Part shown: in pieces, positions 12,402 to 23,993 of the stretch | How the letters are laid out: each line of letters begins with the position of its first letter | Numbering within the stretch: position 1 is the stretch's first letter | Source of the DNA: Pyxicephalus adspersus | Lineage: Eukaryota; Chordata; Amphibia; Anura; Pyxicephalidae | DNA length: 64,000 bases | Direction of reading: 5' to 3' | NCBI RefSeq assembly: GCF_032062135.1 | Contig: NC_092861.1 | Location: 2,513,748 to 2,577,747 of the forward strand | The notes under the pieces: model-generated | Told to the model about the DNA's origin: nothing | The model's database searches: none | What the model saw: the letters and a program-made list of their open reading frames with translations, nothing else | Made by a program: the position numbers and the translations under genes

Positions 12402-12686
12402 AAAAACATCATCACGATCTGGAGCTGATTAAACGTTAATAAAGTCACGAGAAATGTTATAACTTTTACAGCTTCAGTTGTTTTTTTGAGTGGTTGAAGT
12501 TCCATCTAATACATAAACTTTTCTTGTATTGCTCCTCTTTATCAATGGCCGGGTGAATATTATGTATTGGATGAAACTTCAGCCATTCAAAATAACAATC
12601 GTAGCTGCAAAAGTGATACAAATTCTGCAAGTCTTAGGTGACTTTATTAACGTTTAATCAGCTCCAGATCGTGATGATGTTTTTTA
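12402..12686. repeat. Fold-back inverted repeat, arms about 116-127 bp
   Basis: Left arm 12402-12517, right arm 12560-12686. AACATCATCACGATCTGGAG pairs with CTCCAGATCGTGATGATGTT, and GATTAAACGTTAATAAAGTC with GACTTTATTAACGTTTAATC. The 42-bp loop is AT-rich. The right arm runs close to a gap. Confidence 0.88.
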
Positions 12687-12736
12687 TAACAGGATTTTTC
12701 ATTGGAATGAATGGAGATTGTGGTTTGCATGTCTGT

Positions 12737-13134
12737 NNNNNNNNNNNNNNNNNNNNNNNNNNNNNNNNNNNNNNNNNNNNNNNNNNNNNNNNNNNNNNNN
12801 NNNNNNNNNNNNNNNNNNNNNNNNNNNNNNNNNNNNNNNNNNNNNNNNNNNNNNNNNNNNNNNNNNNNNNNNNNNNNNNNNNNNNNNNNNNNNNNNNNNN
12901 NNNNNNNNNNNNNNNNNNNNNNNNNNNNNNNNNNNNNNNNNNNNNNNNNNNNNNNNNNNNNNNNNNNNNNNNNNNNNNNNNNNNNNNNNNNNNNNNNNNN
13001 NNNNNNNNNNNNNNNNNNNNNNNNNNNNNNNNNNNNNNNNNNNNNNNNNNNNNNNNNNNNNNNNNNNNNNNNNNNNNNNNNNNNNNNNNNNNNNNNNNNN
13101 NNNNNNNNNNNNNNNNNNNNNNNNNNNNNNNNNN
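12737..13134. other. Assembly gap (398 N)
   Basis: Run of N just after a fold-back repeat and just before a 166-bp family right end. Confidence 0.99.
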
Positions 13135-13218
13135 CTGTATGGTGACCCAAAACAGCCGCGTGCTTACTGAAAAGTGCCAGGCGGTGCACCCAGCTAAAAG
13201 AGGCCGGGGAGGATACTG
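13135..13218 (+). mobile_element. 166-bp CAGTG-family right end after a gap
   Basis: AAAGTGCCAGGCGGTGCACC, then AGCTAAAAGAGGCCGGGGAG and ACTG; the left part lies in the gap. Confidence 0.7.
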
Positions 13219-14195
13219 AAATGTCTCATTTTGTTTTATTCTTCATATGACATCAAGGTTTCCCAATTCTAATAACTGTGTTGTGTGTCCCTTGATGAAG
13301 CCAAACTGTGAAGTGTCGTATAAACTTAAAGGTTAGGAAGAAAATGATATTAAAGCCTAAAAATCTGATGTTTTCAGGCCTGAGCGGTGCCTAAGATATA
13401 AACATAAGCAAATGTATGAGCAATGCTGATATGATTCTTCAGGTGCTAGCGGGATGGCGTTAGTTTTCGGAGTATTGTGCAGACTCCAGCAGAAGTATTT
13501 TCTGTGTGTTTAATGACAAATCTACCTCCATAGTACACAGTGTCCACGTGGAGCAGGAATGGCGGGCATCGGATGCCTTCCATCTAAGTTTAATTAAGCT
13601 ATCCTTTTGTCATCTCGCTCCTGCAACCAAACTGGTAAGCGGCTTCCCATCTGACTGACACATTCCTCCTCCGATCTATGACAAGCTCCGCATCTCACGA
13701 ACGCCATCAAAGGAACGTGTCCTGTAGCCAGCAACATTGAAAAGCTAGTCTGCTGGAGGGCTGTAGAAAAATGATTTGATATTCCCAGAATAATAGAGAC
13801 AAGCACAGCAGAAGTGTTCTTGCCGGGGCCCCGCGCGTCTCTCTCCCTCCACAAAAAGCGCCCACTTCCATCTCTCGCACTTCGCAGGCTTGACAGCTCT
13901 TTGTGAAGCACACATCAAGAACATGACATGAAATTAAAAGGAACATATTGCTGACTGTGAAATAATTGTGTTTAGCCAAACAAGAAACACACAGAGATTT
14001 GTTCAAGGCTAAAGAAGGATTCTAATCTGTACACCAGCTGTTTTCAGTGCTGTGGGAGGGAATGCCAGTCAAAGGGAAAATACCTTAAACGCATAGGATT
14101 TCTGATATCCAGCATCTTGGATTTTTAACGGGCTCAGCAACATTCATCTGCTTTAGAGAAGACAAAATATAGCAACAGAAAATGGTAACATTTTG

Positions 14196-14338
14196 CAGTG
14201 TTCTCTCCAGACCCTTTTAGCTGGGCGCACCACCCAGCACTTTTCAGTAACCCGTCAGTTTTTGGGTGGTTACTGAAGAGTTTGCTCACAATACTGGGGC
14301 TGCCACTGGGCTTAAAAGAATTTCTGGGTTGAACACAG
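14196..14338 (-). mobile_element. 166-bp CAGTG-family element (left arm of fold-back)
   Basis: CAGTGTTCTCTCCAGACCCT...TTTCTGGGTTGAACACAG. Confidence 0.8.
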
Positions 14339-14427
14339 ATTTTGGCTTGTGGTGTCCATGTAACCATAACACGTCGCACCTTGTGCTCTTCATGTGACCC
14401 TATTGTTATTTTAAATGTAAGTGATGC

Positions 14428-14594
14428 CAATGCTCAACTCTGAATTTTTTTTTAGCTGGGTGGAAAGAAATTATAGGTGGGTGGAAGCCCCTGAATTATG
14501 ACCCAACTCCTTAGTAACCACCCAAAAACATCCGGGTGGTGGCTGAAAAGTGCTGGGTGGTGCACCCAGCTAAAACGGTCTGGAGAGAACACTG
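14428..14594 (+). mobile_element. 166-bp CAGTG-family element (right arm of fold-back)
   Basis: CAATGCTCAACTCTGAATTT...GTCTGGAGAGAACACTG, 167 bp, opposite orientation to the copy at 14196. Confidence 0.82.
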
Positions 14595-14721
14595 TAAAAT
14601 GTTAATATTTTCTGTTGCTATATTTTGTCTTCTATAAAGCAGATGAATGTTGCTGAACCTGTTATAAATCCAAGATGCTGGATATCTGAAATCCCATGTG
14701 TTTAAGGTATTTTCCCTTTGA

Positions 14722-14787
14722 CTGCCGGGTGCTGGCTGAAAAGTGCTGGGTGGTGCGCCCAGCTAAAAGGGGCCGGGGAGAACTCTG
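14722..14787 (+). mobile_element. 166-bp CAGTG-family fragment abutting the fold-back
   Basis: CTGAAAAGTGCTGGGTGGTG, CGCCCAGCTAAAAGGGGCCG, GGGAGAACTCTG; right half only. Confidence 0.7.
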
Positions 14788-15039
14788 TATGCCAGATCTG
14801 GAGGGATCGGTCTGCTATGGAAACAGGAGCTTTAGTTTTAACTCCCCCTGCAACTTTTACTGGTTACAGCTTCTGACCTGAACATGTTGCAGGATATTGT
14901 TAGTGACGTGGAGGTCAGCAGCAGGAACCATTGAAATCCCGGGATATCGACACTCTCAGAAGTGTTGGTTTTTCTGTGGACTTCAGGAAATTAGTTCTCG
15001 GGATTGGCATTCACATTATTAAAATTACGCTTTTTATTT

Positions 15040-15330
15040 TGTAATGTGGCACTAAAGGGGAAAATAAAACACACTAGCCTTTAATCCCTCAGATCCCTCA
15101 ATGGTGCTGGACCTTCTCTCGATCTGGTCCCCCGCTGTCCTGGAATTATTCTGTGTCCCAGCGCAGAAGAAGCATCGGCCGCCGCCATCTCCAGTCATCA
15201 TCTTCCTTCTTCTTGCTATGTCACTCGATCTCTTATTTGAGGTGCTGAGTTGGAACAAGCATGCAGAAAGGGAAATCTTAAACTGGCCAGGGTCAGTGCC
15301 ATTGGAAACATGTTTGAGCCGCCATTTTTA
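15040..15330 (+). mobile_element. Dispersed repeat, shared with 36926-37260 and 46455-46860
   Basis: All three copies run through a 'CTTTAATCCC..AGATCC' block, a 'GGGTCCC/GGTCCCC' block, 'GCAGAAGAAGC/GAGGAAGC' and then a CTTCTTC-rich block. 36926 starts TTTAAAGTGGAACTGTAGTC. The class is not clear; probably an MITE or SINE. Confidence 0.45.
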
Positions 15331-15834
15331 ACCAGGGTTCCTCCAAAGGTTGCCGTTGTTGGCTGACTGTCCTCCCATCAGATGGTATCTACAAAGTTCA
15401 GAGTCTAATGCTGCAAACATTCCCTCCAAATGATCTTCTTTGGACCACCAGGATAAAAGGGACATTTTTCACACGGACCATCAATATAAGGGACAGCTTT
15501 CCAAATGTATTCTCCGAGACCCTAAACTTATTCGAAGGGGGTAAAAAAAAGTCAAGAAAGACTGGGTTAGATATGAATATGATGACAAGGGCATTCATTA
15601 CTTTTAGAAGTCATCCGTGGCAGCCAATGTATTTCTTTAGTGCAAATTTTCATTATGATTTTGGAATATAGTAAGGAACTTATTGGGCAGAGTGACAGAT
15701 TGTTTGTTTGTTTTTTGGGGTCTTTAATGCTAACTTTGTATTGCTGATACTTCATTGACAGAGTACTTATCATAGTCGGCGTGTCAAATACTTAATGTTT
15801 TTTTACTTTTCGTATATAGGTTGACATTCAAAAA

Positions 15835-16155
15835 TCCTGCCATTGATAATCCGGTTCCTTCAGATTTCCGGCATGAATTTTGCAGCACACTTTCGAATTT
15901 ACGCTGTTTTCTGGCGCTGCTGTTTATGGTTTGATGGCGCTGTACTCCAGATTCGGCTGTTGGGTCTTGCTTGCACGTACTTTCCTGCTCATTCCTTCTC
16001 ATTTGCTGCTGTAAAGCCCCATTATGGATTCAGCTACCATTTAAAGCACTGTACAGGTAGTCATTTTCTGTTGAATATATACAGCTTATATAACCATAAA
16101 AAATCCAGAAAATCTCACACTCCTCATGTCCGGAGGTTGCCGGATTTTCGAATGT
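15835..16155. mobile_element. Possible pogo/Tigger-like MITE remnant
   Basis: GATAATCCGGTTCCTTCAGA near the left and GGTTGCCGGATTTTCGAATG near the right resemble the 'ATAATCCGG' terminal motif of Tigger-type elements. The reading frames here show no domain. Confidence 0.3.
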
Positions 16156-16928
16156 GAACCTGTACTACTTGATTTAAAGTGGAATTGCAGTCAACTTGTT
16201 TCCCATTTTAGTTGCTCTACCTCTCTTTGTCCCAATAAATGTCCCAGTGTCATCTGTAATAAAACACAATTGTTTTGTCTGACCTCAGCTAGACCTGGAA
16301 GCAGCCATTATGCTTGCTTAGATCATTTCCTCTTCAGAGGAAGAGCTGTTACGTTGAGGAGTAAAGCATTCTTTTCATTCCTTGCTCTTCAGCTCTTCAT
16401 TCTGTCTGATTCAGGGTCCTTAAAGTGGTTTAACTTTTTCAGGTTTTTATTTTTAAATTTGAGTCTGTTTCTAGAAGTAATAAAAGTGTGTAAAATAAAA
16501 GAAATAAAAGTGGGGCAATTCCTTTAAAGCAATGGAGGCATTTTGACTTAGGGTTCACTTTTAAGCAGAACAAAAAGTATATAAACATATTTACACATCA
16601 TGGCAGACTTACCTCCCCAATCCCACTTTCTAACTATATGACGTCTGTTCTTTTCTATGCCCTGCCCCTGGAGTTACATTGTCCTGGCACTGTACATTAG
16701 GCAGCAAAGTCTTTTTTTGTGGTACTTGTGATCGTATCATATTTTATTTTTGCATTGCTGCATTCAGGAAGAATTTGCACTTTAGATTAGTGCAGAAATA
16801 AAACGCATCTTTGACCGATCATTTCTAACTGATTTTCTGTGAAGTGACTGGATGTGTTAGCAAAGCTTAATCAAGAGAACCTGTCTTATATATTCTGGAT
16901 TGCTATTGGCTAGAATACCAGTCAGTAT

Positions 16929-17307
16929 AAATGTTCCCACCACGTACACAGCAACCATTCGATATGTATGCTGCCAATCATAGAATTCACATTTACTGGG
17001 CGTAAAGTAAACATAAAGAACCACAATCCCAATTTATCTCTACCTGGCACATTTTAGTGTTTTTGAGTGGTTACTAAAGAGTTGGGTCAATGACAAATAT
17101 ATTTACATTACAGCACATAATCCCACCGACTGATTTGAAGTCAGAAATTGTCAATTTTTACGATTCAAGCTTTTACTGAACATTAATAATTTTGTTTTAT
17201 TATACCCAATGTTGCTTAAAACAATGACTATTAGACACAATATATAAATGTTCCCACCATGTACACAGCAACCATCTAATATGTATGCGGCCAATCATAG
17301 AATTCAC
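16929..17307. repeat. Tandem repeat of about 318 bp running into a gap
   Basis: ATGTTCCCACCACGTACACA at 16930 recurs as ATGTTCCCACCATGTACACA at 17248. The next 40 bases match with few changes up to CAATCATAGAATTCAC, where the gap begins. The following 936 N equal about three more periods. Confidence 0.8.
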
Positions 17308-18243
17308 NNNNNNNNNNNNNNNNNNNNNNNNNNNNNNNNNNNNNNNNNNNNNNNNNNNNNNNNNNNNNNNNNNNNNNNNNNNNNNNNNNNNNNNNNNNNN
17401 NNNNNNNNNNNNNNNNNNNNNNNNNNNNNNNNNNNNNNNNNNNNNNNNNNNNNNNNNNNNNNNNNNNNNNNNNNNNNNNNNNNNNNNNNNNNNNNNNNNN
17501 NNNNNNNNNNNNNNNNNNNNNNNNNNNNNNNNNNNNNNNNNNNNNNNNNNNNNNNNNNNNNNNNNNNNNNNNNNNNNNNNNNNNNNNNNNNNNNNNNNNN
17601 NNNNNNNNNNNNNNNNNNNNNNNNNNNNNNNNNNNNNNNNNNNNNNNNNNNNNNNNNNNNNNNNNNNNNNNNNNNNNNNNNNNNNNNNNNNNNNNNNNNN
17701 NNNNNNNNNNNNNNNNNNNNNNNNNNNNNNNNNNNNNNNNNNNNNNNNNNNNNNNNNNNNNNNNNNNNNNNNNNNNNNNNNNNNNNNNNNNNNNNNNNNN
17801 NNNNNNNNNNNNNNNNNNNNNNNNNNNNNNNNNNNNNNNNNNNNNNNNNNNNNNNNNNNNNNNNNNNNNNNNNNNNNNNNNNNNNNNNNNNNNNNNNNNN
17901 NNNNNNNNNNNNNNNNNNNNNNNNNNNNNNNNNNNNNNNNNNNNNNNNNNNNNNNNNNNNNNNNNNNNNNNNNNNNNNNNNNNNNNNNNNNNNNNNNNNN
18001 NNNNNNNNNNNNNNNNNNNNNNNNNNNNNNNNNNNNNNNNNNNNNNNNNNNNNNNNNNNNNNNNNNNNNNNNNNNNNNNNNNNNNNNNNNNNNNNNNNNN
18101 NNNNNNNNNNNNNNNNNNNNNNNNNNNNNNNNNNNNNNNNNNNNNNNNNNNNNNNNNNNNNNNNNNNNNNNNNNNNNNNNNNNNNNNNNNNNNNNNNNNN
18201 NNNNNNNNNNNNNNNNNNNNNNNNNNNNNNNNNNNNNNNNNNN
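17308..18243. other. Assembly gap (936 N)
   Basis: Run of N directly after the start of the second 318-bp unit. Confidence 0.99.
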
Positions 18244-19065
18244 CCCTTTGTACTTCACAGATATTTCAAACATTATCCCCCCGGTTCTGTCTCTCCTGCC
18301 TATAATGAAAAACAAATGAGCCTCGGTGTCTTTTGTGAAATGATGACAAGGTTCCGCTCATTGCAGCTGGCAGGTCCTCACTTTTGTATATAACCCGCTG
18401 TGATGAGAAAGAAAACTGCTCGTGGCAGCCACTTCAGCTGAGCTTCTTAACCTTTTTATGATTATAGACCCCCAGTAGATTGCCAAATATCTGCCCCCTC
18501 CCCAGGCTAAATCACCCCTGACAGTCCTATTTGTTACCGGTGTTACTGAGAATAACCTGATATGTATACCTACGACATCAAGTAAGTACATCACACATAT
18601 ATAAATATAGCAAAATACAAATGCAGACGTTGGCTACAACAATTTCAGTGTTTGCAGATTTAAAGTCCAGTTTTTGACTATATTACCTGTAAAAACTGAC
18701 CCATTGAGATAATTTTTAAATGTATTATTTAATAATCCTTAATCTAATCTGGTTCCCCGGTACAGCCCCATAATTCAGTTCCTTTACCTCCAATAGTATA
18801 GATATCCCAGTTCAAGAACTATTGAATGTTCATGTGTGACACTTTAAACAATCCAGTTGCACACTTCTAACAAAATCTTTGACTAATCCTTGTCGAAGTA
18901 TTAGTCTCCGGCTCTCCCCCTCCCAGACACTGCAGCTCATAATGGAAGGGCTTTATCAATACAGATCTGTCAATGCAGAAAGCAGTGGGAAGGACTATGT
19001 GTGCCTATTGGTGATTGACAATCCACACGAGTAAGCACAGCCTACAAAATAGTAGTAAATATTCC
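18244..19065. other. Non-coding, one possible hAT-type remnant
   Basis: GCTTCTTAACCTTTTTATGA at 18440 resembles a hAT terminal region. The rest shows no recognisable feature. Confidence 0.35.
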
Positions 19066-19069
19066 CCCA

Positions 19070-19200
19070 CCTCTTAGATTGAAAGCTCCTAGGGGTAGGA
19101 CCCTCTCCTCCTCCTGTGTCACTGTCTGTCATTTGAAACCCCTATCTAATGTACAGCACTGCGTAATATGTTGGCGCTATATAAATACTGTTTATTAATA
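19070..19200 (+). repeat. L2-like LINE 3' tail
   Basis: TAGATTGAAAGCTCCTAGGG, CTCCTCCTCCTGTGTCACTG, then CACTGCGTAATATGTTGGCG and CTATATAAATACTG. Confidence 0.85.
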
Positions 19201-22200
19201 ACAACTGTATTCTTAATTTAGGAGAGTTGCAACATTTTTGCCACCCCAACAATGAGTTTACCAGAAAAAGAAGAGATAATTGCAAGTTTTAATTGGGGCA
19301 GCATAGAATTCATACACTAACATAGTTCTGGGTTTAACCCATTCCCATCTAGCTATATACAGAGTCACTGTTGCCCCCTCTGATGGACCTTGGAGAACTT
19401 TCTTTTCTTCCTGACTTCCTAGAATTTTATTTTTATTCTTTAGTTCTTTCTGAGTCACTGGCTCAGAAAAGTCTGCAGCCATTTACGTGCTTTAAGCTTG
19501 GGATCCTGATCTGTATACTTCTGTCAGCAAATGGCACTTAGCAAATGACAATTTATATTTTCCTTTTTGTGCAGGCTTTTAAATCAAAATTACAGTCTGG
19601 CATGACTTTAATATTAAACTCCTAACCCCTTAGTGCCCATATAGTCATCCTACCTGTACTTTATATTAGTTGCTGCACAGGAATTCCGCAGATCACAGGT
19701 GAGCATTGGAAGGTTCTCCAGCTAACCCAGGTGAAATGGGCTTAGTGGTATTTATGTACAGCACCCTATGGCAGCTGTGATCAACACCTCTTGTATCCTG
19801 GGGTTCCAAATAAGTCTTGAGGGGCAATTTAGCTGCCCTGCTATAAAAATTCCAAGTTCTTACCCTTCCCATGGTCCTCATCTCACAATGGCAGTCAGTC
19901 TATAATTCTGCTCATTTCCTGCAAGCCCAGCTTGTAGTATAAATGCCGTGCCTTCATGCCAGCTGGGTTTGCTGTATTCCAGGACCAAGCAGTGCTCAGG
20001 TCATTACAAGAACACCATCCACTCCTGGGGAGATTCACCCTTCTACCGGCAGTCATTGTTACAGAAATAAAGTAATGGAATATCAACTTCCTTGGGTTGA
20101 CTGCAGGAGAAGAGCAGAGGAAAAATCTTTCAATGGGGACAAGTCCAACAAAAGGATTCTCCTGACTCCTTTATCTTCCTTTGCTTATCTGGGACAGAAA
20201 CAGAATTGGGTAGAGAAAACCCTGCAAGGTTTTTACCCTTCCCTTCTCTAAATCTACAAATGATACCTATATTTATTTTTTTGTGTGCCCCTCTAGGGTC
20301 AAGGTCAACTTTTTGGTAGAAGAGAGGAAAGTTGTGAATTTTCCACAACTTTTTTTTTTTTTTTTTAGCTCTTAGATCTCCCACAATGTTGCCTGAACTT
20401 GCAGGATTTCAGACTGTCCAGGTTTGATGGGTTAGGTAATAGTCTGCAGATATAGGTAGCAAGCTTCTATCACATTGTAGTTACCAGTTTCTATCTATAC
20501 CACAAAACACAATGGGCTTAAAAATGTTTTCCGTTTCCAAATATGTACAATTAACAACGTCAAATCACCTGCAGACATGCAATCTGCTCCTGCCAGATGA
20601 GTTGTCATTCTGATTGTTATTTATATTCTCCTGTTAGAAGATAAAACCGTTAAGGTTGCTATAAGAACACGATGTTGCTCGTAGGCATTGTGTGATTAGC
20701 ATATAAATAAATGTTTAGGACCAAGACAATCAAAGTGGGGAAAAACTCTAATCTCAAAAACTCCCTTTGTTTTATTGGCATTGGGGAAAAGAGCAATTTT
20801 TATATTTCTTTGTGAAGATTAAGATCATAATTCTGGTCCGTTTCCTTTTTCTTACCCGTTGATGGGATGGAATGATCCTTTGTCAGCTTTCACATGGTGG
20901 ACGGGTGAATAAAAGAGACATCAAGGGCCGAATACCATGTCTCTTAAAAGGTGTTGTGGTGCCCCCATTACTTCTCTCTTTCCGCCTCTCTCCGCGCCTC
21001 TGCCTCTCTGTTGCTTTTTCTTTCTCTACCATGTCTCTTAAGGACCCAAAATACAATAGCCCCCCTTAGTGCAACATCAGCCCCTGCTACAACAGCTTGG
21101 CTTGGAGAAGTGTTACAATGTACAGTCTGATCACTGAGCTAGAGGAGACTGGGCATATTCTTCTTCAAGCCTGCAGAACACTGAGAAAGTTGTGAAAGAT
21201 ACTGTTCCTACTTAAAATTTTTTCTTTGCAACCTTGAAGCGTCATTTTAAGCTTGCCCTGGATATTAGAACATTCCCCATTGGTCCTAATGTTTGTTAGG
21301 AGCACAGAATTTTTATTTAGATGAATGGAGAAGGAAAATGTTGCATTGTACAGTCACAGTACCAAGGACAAGATTTCCGCACCCACCAATTGCTTTTACT
21401 GAGACAATAAAGTGTAACATCACAATATACAGACAGCAATGTTCATATCACTTCCTCTCCATGCAGTCAGTAAGAGGTGCTCAGAGCCTGAAACCATAAT
21501 CAGCAAATCATTGCTTGGCAGAAAATGCAGAAATCATACATTCACTTCTCACAGTGATACTGACAGATTAGCAGGATTAGGGGAAGATGTTAAATGTTCA
21601 CCTGTGAAGGAAGCATGGTAAATTCAGAGCTATTTCAGACACTAAAAATATATAAAGATTTACATTGTAGCAGATTGTAATCCCGTGAATGTAGTGTGAC
21701 CATAAGTATGCAGTTTAGCAGTAATGGCTCCTTGGCCCAGGAATTGATTGCCTTTTACTTATCTTTTTATCTTTACATTGTTGCATTTTTTCTTGCAGGA
21801 ACAAACCATCTGCATGGGAAAGGTTAGGATTGTATGTTGGTGCATTGTATTTATCTGCATGGATTGGCTGTGTATAGCCATTGGAGCTATCTTTCTTCTC
21901 TTTCTTTATCCCCTTGCTCCTTTATATCTTGCATTCTTCTTTTATACTGGACTTTTATAGTTATAGTTTGAACCCTTCCCCATCATTTAGTCGCATTACA
22001 TCTTATTGTGTCCTCTACCTAACAGGAAGGCCCTCAGACATGCTAATTACATCCATAAAAATGAATTCCAATGGCTTTAAATATATTCATTTTTTTTTTT
22101 AAAGTGTTAACCTTGCACTGCCTAATAAGTGTTAATTTATTATTGATTTGTCATGCACTTGTGTCGGATAACGAGTGCATTATCTCTGTGCCATGCAAGG

Positions 22201-23300
22201 GTCAGCGGTATAGTGATGGCGATATTTCATTTATCACTGCGTATGTTGAATATACGTCCATCTCTTCCTGTTACTGCGACCCCGAGTGACCAGCCTGACA
22301 TTTGCTTTACAAATGGATCATCGCAGGCCAGCGTGTTTACTGTGAGCAGATGCATTATTTGCAGAGGTCTCCTTGATTCAAAATATTGCCCTTCACTAGA
22401 GAGAGGCTTTTATTTGTTACACCCATGCCTGGACGGGAGCCTCTGTCTGCCCACACGGCCATTGTAATTAAAGATAATGGGATGGCATAGAGCAAAGTGG
22501 GTCAATGAGGCAGCAATGCTGGGGGGTCGCAACAGAACGACTTGGCACGGAATAATTCGCAATGTTCATCCCTAGAATAGGGACAGATAACTAGCATACG
22601 TATCTAGTGGTTGCTTTGTACTCCAAGCATGCTCCTTTTAGCTGGTACTATGTATATAGCAATGATCTGATATATGCTAAGTGAAAGCGCTGCACATAAT
22701 CATGTACTATATTGAGATTTACTAACACAACCAGCCCAGGTGCAGAAAATCCTTTGGTACCGATCAATAGAAAGCAAAGAAATTCTTCTTGAGATCCAAT
22801 AGTTGTGCTGAGATTACATTGCAGCTTTCCAGCACTGATGACGGTTTTCTGTGAGATTCATCCAGAAATATTAGGAAGGTGCCGGAGATTCATTGCTTCT
22901 CCTAACCGTAATGCCGCCATTCTTTCCTGGAACCCATGAGTCAAGAAATGACAGAAATGGCAAAGCGTCTGTATGAAATGTCACCCCATGTTCTGAGCCT
23001 CCGATAATTCATGAGGAATTCTGCAAATTGCAGATATTTGTTTTTTTTTTCTCCCTTTTATCTAAATTGGAATACTTTAGCCTTAAATTCCTCAATGCCA
23101 AGTCGAGAAGGTGGGTGAATGTGCAGCACATTGATGCTCGTTATTTAGATGGTGGGATTGGTGCTGTATGCAAAGTATGTTTGAGGATTTTTATTTCTAT
23201 ATGGCCGTTCTAGTTTGTAAAAATTCTGATATATAATCTTTTTTGTAGTGTATACCATCTGCTTGTTTCTACGACTTTGACGTGATCGAAAAATACTCCC
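19200..23300. other. Non-coding, no recognised gene
   Basis: Long AT-rich stretch with a poly(T) run near 20350. The short ORFs lack domain content or splice context, and I see no exon I can name. Confidence 0.45.
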
Positions 23301-23690
23301 CTAGCCATTCTTTGCTCCTCCAATGACCTACTAATGACTTCCTCACTCATAACTTCCTCACATGCACGGCTCCAAGACTTTTCTAGAGCTGCCCCAATTC
23401 TCTGGAATGGTCTCCTCGTCCTATTAGGGTTGCTCCTACTTATTAAAAAGATCCCTTAAAACCCAACGCTTCACCCTCGCCTATCCGTCTTCTTCTGTCT
23501 CCTAAACCCTCACTACTTCCCACCATTCCATATCCCCCTCCTATTGTGTGATACTTCGGGGCAGAGTCCTCTCCTCCTCCTCCTGTGTCACTGTCTGTAT
23601 CTGTCTGTGATTTACAACCCCTGCTTAATGTACAGCGCTGCCTAATATGTTGGCGCTATATAAATCCTGTTTAATAATAATAATGATAAG
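23300..23690 (+). mobile_element. L2-like LINE, 5'-truncated 3' end
   Basis: CTCCAATGACCTACTAATGA, GACTTTTCTAGAGCTGCCCC and TCTGGAATGGTCTCCTCGTC are the C-terminal RT-ORF segment seen also at 44760 and 50300. The 3' UTR and tail CAGCGCTGCCTAATATGTTG follow. Frames are broken. Confidence 0.85.
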
Positions 23691-23866
23691 AATATATTAA
23701 TAACTTTGTGACCTCCCATTTAAAAAAAAATTAAAATTAGTTCTGCAACACTTTTTCCATACAATGTAATTTCCCGCCATGGAATGAGAAGGCTGCAATG
23801 CTCCAAGTCAGAGTATAGTTTCCCCTCATAAAGGCAATTGTTCCTTGAACAACAGGAGGAAAAAAT

Positions 23867-23993
23867 GTTGCTTTGCCATGTCTACCATCATTGGCATTGC
23901 TGCTTTGCCATGTCTACCATCATTGGCATTGCTGCTTTGCCATGTCTATCATCATTGGCATTGCTGCTTTGCCATGTCTACCATCATCTGTTA
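23867..23993. repeat. 32-bp minisatellite, about 3.9 units
   Basis: TGCTTTGCCATGTCTACCAT then CATTGGCATTGC; TCTACCATC recurs at 23881, 23913, 23945 (one change) and 23977, a strict 32-bp period. Confidence 0.93.

Larger units (their letters stand above)
14057..14724. repeat. Large fold-back: inverted duplication including a 166-bp element in each arm
   Basis: Left arm about 14057-14338, right arm about 14428-14724. CAGTCAAAGGGAAAATACC (left) pairs with GGTATTTTCCCTTTGACTG (right), and CAACAGAAAATGGTAACATT with AATGTTAATATTTTCTGTTG. Each arm ends inward in a CAGTG-family copy, so the 90-bp loop lies between two such copies. Confidence 0.88.

Noticed and set aside
19943..20251. 102-codon ORF as an exon
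   Set aside because: No recognisable domain, no paired splice sites with a neighbouring exon, ordinary length for chance in this sequence.
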